64,000 bases of DNA. It comes from Pseudoduganella albidiflava. GTDB taxonomy: Bacteria; Pseudomonadota; Gammaproteobacteria; Burkholderiales; Burkholderiaceae_D. Positions 63,601-64,000 of the stretch are shown here, in pieces. Below the pieces are notes generated by a model. That model was given only the letters and a program-made list of their open reading frames with translations, searched no databases and was not told the origin of the DNA. Position 1 is the stretch's first letter; each line of letters starts with the position of its first letter. The stretch lies in NCBI RefSeq assembly GCF_004322755.1, contig NZ_CP036401.1:5456001-5520000 (forward strand). Reading direction: 5' to 3'. Both the position numbers and the translations under genes were made by a program.

Positions 63601-64000
63601 ATGCCGAGCTCGCGCAAGTCCGCCTTGACACGCCATGCGGCCGGCGCCGACAACGGCCCCTGCCATTCGGCGCGCAGGTTCTCCACCCGCCCGCGCGGCG
63701 CCAGGTCGGCCAGCAAGCCGCGCTGCGCGGCCGGCAGCGGCAGCCGCGTGGCCAGCGAAGCCAGCGCCTGCAGGTCCAGCGCCGGCGCCGTGACCTCGGT
63801 GCGCGCCGGGCGCTTTTTCGTGGCCGGCGTGGTGCGCTCGGCCACCGTGGTGGGCGCCAGCGCGGCACCGTCGCGGGTGCGCAGCGTGAGGCCGGTGACG
63901 CTGGCGCGGTGGCCATAGGCGCCGAACGGCGCGTTGCGGTCGGCGCCGCGCGGCGCCTTGTCCTCGCTGAATTCGATCCGTCCGGCCAGGGCGGCCACGT
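60663..64000 (-). CDS. yhdP: YhdP-family AsmA-like protein (TIGR02099), N-terminal part outside window
   Basis: At least 1112 C-terminal codons; the start lies beyond the right edge. YhdP is a long envelope-spanning beta-groove protein implicated in phospholipid transfer to the outer membrane in E. coli. Family signs are LRADLRELGIAPL-type repeats, KLDGFTINRIGRYLPIATPP, GNVNLANVKAVIADLIHHDS, KGKLSGDIAWKGLPYSLDIP and the conserved C-terminal GVLSLQALPRLLKFDFNDVF, GTADIANESTNLHVVVIPEL. Low-complexity inserts occur: GESSGNSSGNSGG, NDSRNDSRNDE and a DKLDPDKLDPSKL tail. Followed directly by the nitrilase gene. Confidence 0.9.
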   Translation of the reverse strand, partial: VAALAGRIEFSEDKAPRGADRNAPFGAYGHRASVTGLTLRTRDGAALAPTTVAERTTPATKKRPARTEVTAPALDLQALASLATRLPLPAAQRGLLADLAPRGRVENLRAEWQGPLSAPAAWRVKADLRELGIAPLAARAAVAASSKAPALPAIPALPGFDKLSGTIDARADGGSVVLDAPGLVLDMPAWFETARMPFKKLLLDASWARDADGLRVDLGQLEFDQDGLTGALSGNHRVPAGKDGKLAGPGIADIRGKLDGFTINRIGRYLPIATPPHLKTWLTGALEGGSAHDVSVRLGGDLAHFPFAADTPDFGKGEFRIAGRIRDGKLNYEPSHFAPDGKSPLWPQAEQIQGSFVFERARMEIRGDTAKTGNVNLANVKAVIADLIHHDSVLEIDGNAAGAMSDYLRYVANSPVLAWIGHFTDQTTATGNAKLALKLNLPLNRLRESKVNGTLQLQGNDVTLWHDMPPVLLATGKIEFNEHGVNLNGLNGTLLGGQLAVGGGTQRDGTIAVRIGGNVTAEGLRRTWPSPAMQRLARHIDGSTRYNGLITAHNHQYQVVVESLLTGVALDFPAPLAKNAADALPVHFVLNGAATDESGLARDEIRISLGNTVAAYYQRQRQNRGQERGTWQLVRGGIGVHTPAPEPDSGMALNVSMKSLNVDEWLALGTDIAGAGGTGESSGNSSGNSGGAGTGGEGINLTQYIVPETMAARADELILASRKLDGVVLGATHRGGTWQANIDSKQANGYITWAESPTGRGLGKVTARLSSLIIPESAAGDVKDMLERSATSPAIPALDIVAERFELFNRPLGSLELQAYNALITSSREWRVSKLALVNADGALHGTGRWVSRGARQENRNDSRNDSRNDERHNTALNFNLEIHDAGKLLERFGFADTVKGGKGKLSGDIAWKGLPYSLDIPTLSGKLDLNVEKGQFLKQDPGAAKLLGVLSLQALPRLLKFDFNDVFSQGLQFDGLTAGAQIDRGIVKTDNLKMHGVQATVLMAGTADIANESTNLHVVVIPELNFGTAPLVYALAVNPVIGLGSYLAQLFLSQPMMKALTYQMQVTGPWKAPVITKLDSNKLEPDKLDPDKLDPSKLATPDLPATTRTQ

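Overview
The window looks like a chromosomal segment of a betaproteobacterium of the Oxalobacteraceae, close to Massilia, Duganella or Pseudoduganella. The evidence is uniformly high G+C, betaproteobacterial-type housekeeping genes (rimP-nusA-infB-rbfA-truB, scpB-rluB, typA, aroG, tldD, nitrilase, yhdP), large TonB-dependent receptors whose mature N-terminus carries an ITGSSIKR-type motif, a PEP-CTERM protein, and families of palindromic intergenic repeats. This is inferred by recognition; no database search was run. No rRNA, tRNA or CRISPR array was found.

Positions 1-21256 form a catabolic island for pectin, mainly rhamnogalacturonan, and L-rhamnose. It holds a secreted two-domain rhamnogalacturonan acetylesterase (cut by the left edge), an oligogalacturonate-lyase-like PL22 protein, a secreted esterase, a YheO-type regulator, a minus-strand block GH28 > GH105 > rhamnose mutarotase, rhamnose isomerase, and a bifunctional rhamnulose-1-phosphate aldolase/lactaldehyde dehydrogenase. 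Divergent to these is an operon of a DeoR-type regulator, the rhamnose ABC transporter RhaSTPQ and an FGGY kinase. An IS110-family element separates this operon from a GH43 glycosidase. The expected flow is deacetylation and backbone cleavage outside the cytoplasm, then rhamnose import, mutarotation, isomerisation, phosphorylation and aldol cleavage to DHAP and lactaldehyde/lactate.

Positions 21257-43581 carry housekeeping genes plus a hybrid sensor kinase, a PEP-CTERM protein, glucokinase, a DedA-rhodanese fusion and a YejBEF-type oligopeptide ABC transporter without its binding protein. Positions 43582-58078 hold four TonB-dependent receptors with aroG inserted among them. The right end is tldD, a nitrilase-family amidase and the C-terminal part of yhdP.

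The most interesting signals are regulatory and structural. aroG is preceded by a phenylalanine-rich leader peptide and a terminator that can be replaced by an antiterminator, a complete transcription attenuator. Several genes have tandemly duplicated translation-start regions: rhaM has 3 x 14 bp forming a chain of stop/start-overlapping mini-ORFs, GH105 has 4 x 12 bp giving four in-frame ATGs, yejE has ATGACG repeats, and typA has a repeat-built upstream ORF. The rimP-nusA-infB leader contains a promoter, stacked small palindromes and an intrinsic terminator. A nested-palindrome repeat family occurs in short (27-bp core) and long (98-bp core) forms at six intergenic sites.
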